DNA of 64,000 nt from Euphorbia lathyris (Eukaryota; Streptophyta; Magnoliopsida; Malpighiales; Euphorbiaceae). Of the stretch, positions 63,725-64,000 are shown piece by piece (positions within the stretch are counted from its first letter, which is position 1; each line of letters begins with the position of its first letter). Position numbers and translations under genes: made by a program. Location: positions 138,139,929 through 138,203,928 of the forward strand of contig NC_088911.1 of NCBI RefSeq assembly GCF_963576675.1. The letters run 5' to 3'. Under the pieces are notes generated by a model. That model ran no database searches, was not told the DNA's origin, and was given only the letters and a program-made list of their open reading frames with translations.

Positions 63725-64000
63725 AAATAATTAATAATGTTTGAACATGTTTTTGACATAATAACGAGAAACATACTTCATCCAAAATTGATTTCATAAC
63801 CTTTTTCTCTAAAAACGACTTTATAATTTTTAAATGAGTATGATATATGTGATCATAAACAAAAGTAGTTGTTTTCTCATGGAAAAAACATGATAACATC
63901 CATATAAAAAAAACATAACACAACCACCTATAAATGAACAACAAACTATAGATAAAGAAGAAATCAAATCTACGAATCAATAAAAAATTTATTCAATAAA
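63725..64000. other. AT-rich intergenic DNA to the window end
   Basis: Short frames only. No gene or element was recognised. Confidence 0.6.

Overview
This is nuclear DNA from a dicot-like flowering plant. It is AT-rich, its genes have many GT-AG introns, and it is packed with plant transposons (CACTA, MULE, hAT, Ty1-copia, Ty3-gypsy, RTE- and L1-type LINEs, Au SINE). The species cannot be fixed from the sequence alone. Three intact single-copy genes can be modelled exon by exon. On the minus strand, 247-9483 is FCA, an RRM-type RNA-binding regulator of flowering time; 12 exons are visible and the 3' part with the WW domain lies beyond position 1. On the plus strand, 39374-44882 is a GPN-loop GTPase of the GPN1/QQT2 type (402 aa). 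Also on the plus strand, 48867-54250 is galactokinase (GALK/GAL1 type, 13 exons, 499 aa). Every splice phase in the three models is consistent.

Layout: 1-9483 is FCA, whose introns hold a 1.7-kb Pack-MULE carrying short-chain dehydrogenase fragments (958-2676) and a 122-bp hAT MITE (6576-6697). 9484-10080 is the FCA upstream region and a degenerate direct repeat. 10340-15106 is a decayed CACTA element with a TNP2 remnant and one recognisable terminus. 15425-17958 holds MULE-type MITEs, a fold-back element and a 120-bp tandem repeat. 18068-20540 is a broken F-box/LRR/FBD gene, split by an LTR-like insertion. 20271-24670 is a three-copy tandem array of a chimeric unit (TNP2 fragment, coiled-coil CACTA fragment, F-box fragment). 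24980-38500 is a nest of LTR retroelements: an Athila-like element containing a 2.1-kb solo LTR with a perfect 5-bp target duplication, a second gypsy-like element with recurrent hairpins, and copia integrase debris.

38821-45050 is the GPN1/QQT2 locus. A MULE-type MITE sits about 20 bp upstream of its TATA box, and its 2.7-kb 5'UTR intron holds a hAT element that itself contains a solo LTR and an Au SINE. 45050-48700 is intergenic with MITE debris. 48700-54250 is galactokinase. 55136-64000 is intergenic: a copia RT/RNase H remnant, several MITEs, a tandem array of a TIR repeat, RTE-LINE 3' ends and an L1 RNase H tail.

The three genes are unrelated housekeeping or regulatory loci and form no pathway together. 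What stands out is the density of resolvable insertions: target-site duplications of 5, 8, 9, 10 and 16-19 bp can be read directly, several of them in introns or promoter-proximal DNA. No convincing new enzymatic or defence system was found. The most unusual items are the Pack-MULE in FCA, the chimeric F-box/CACTA tandem array with a microhomology junction, the recurrent hairpin of the gypsy-like element, the MITE beside the GPN1 core promoter, and duplicated or alternative splice acceptors in galactokinase.
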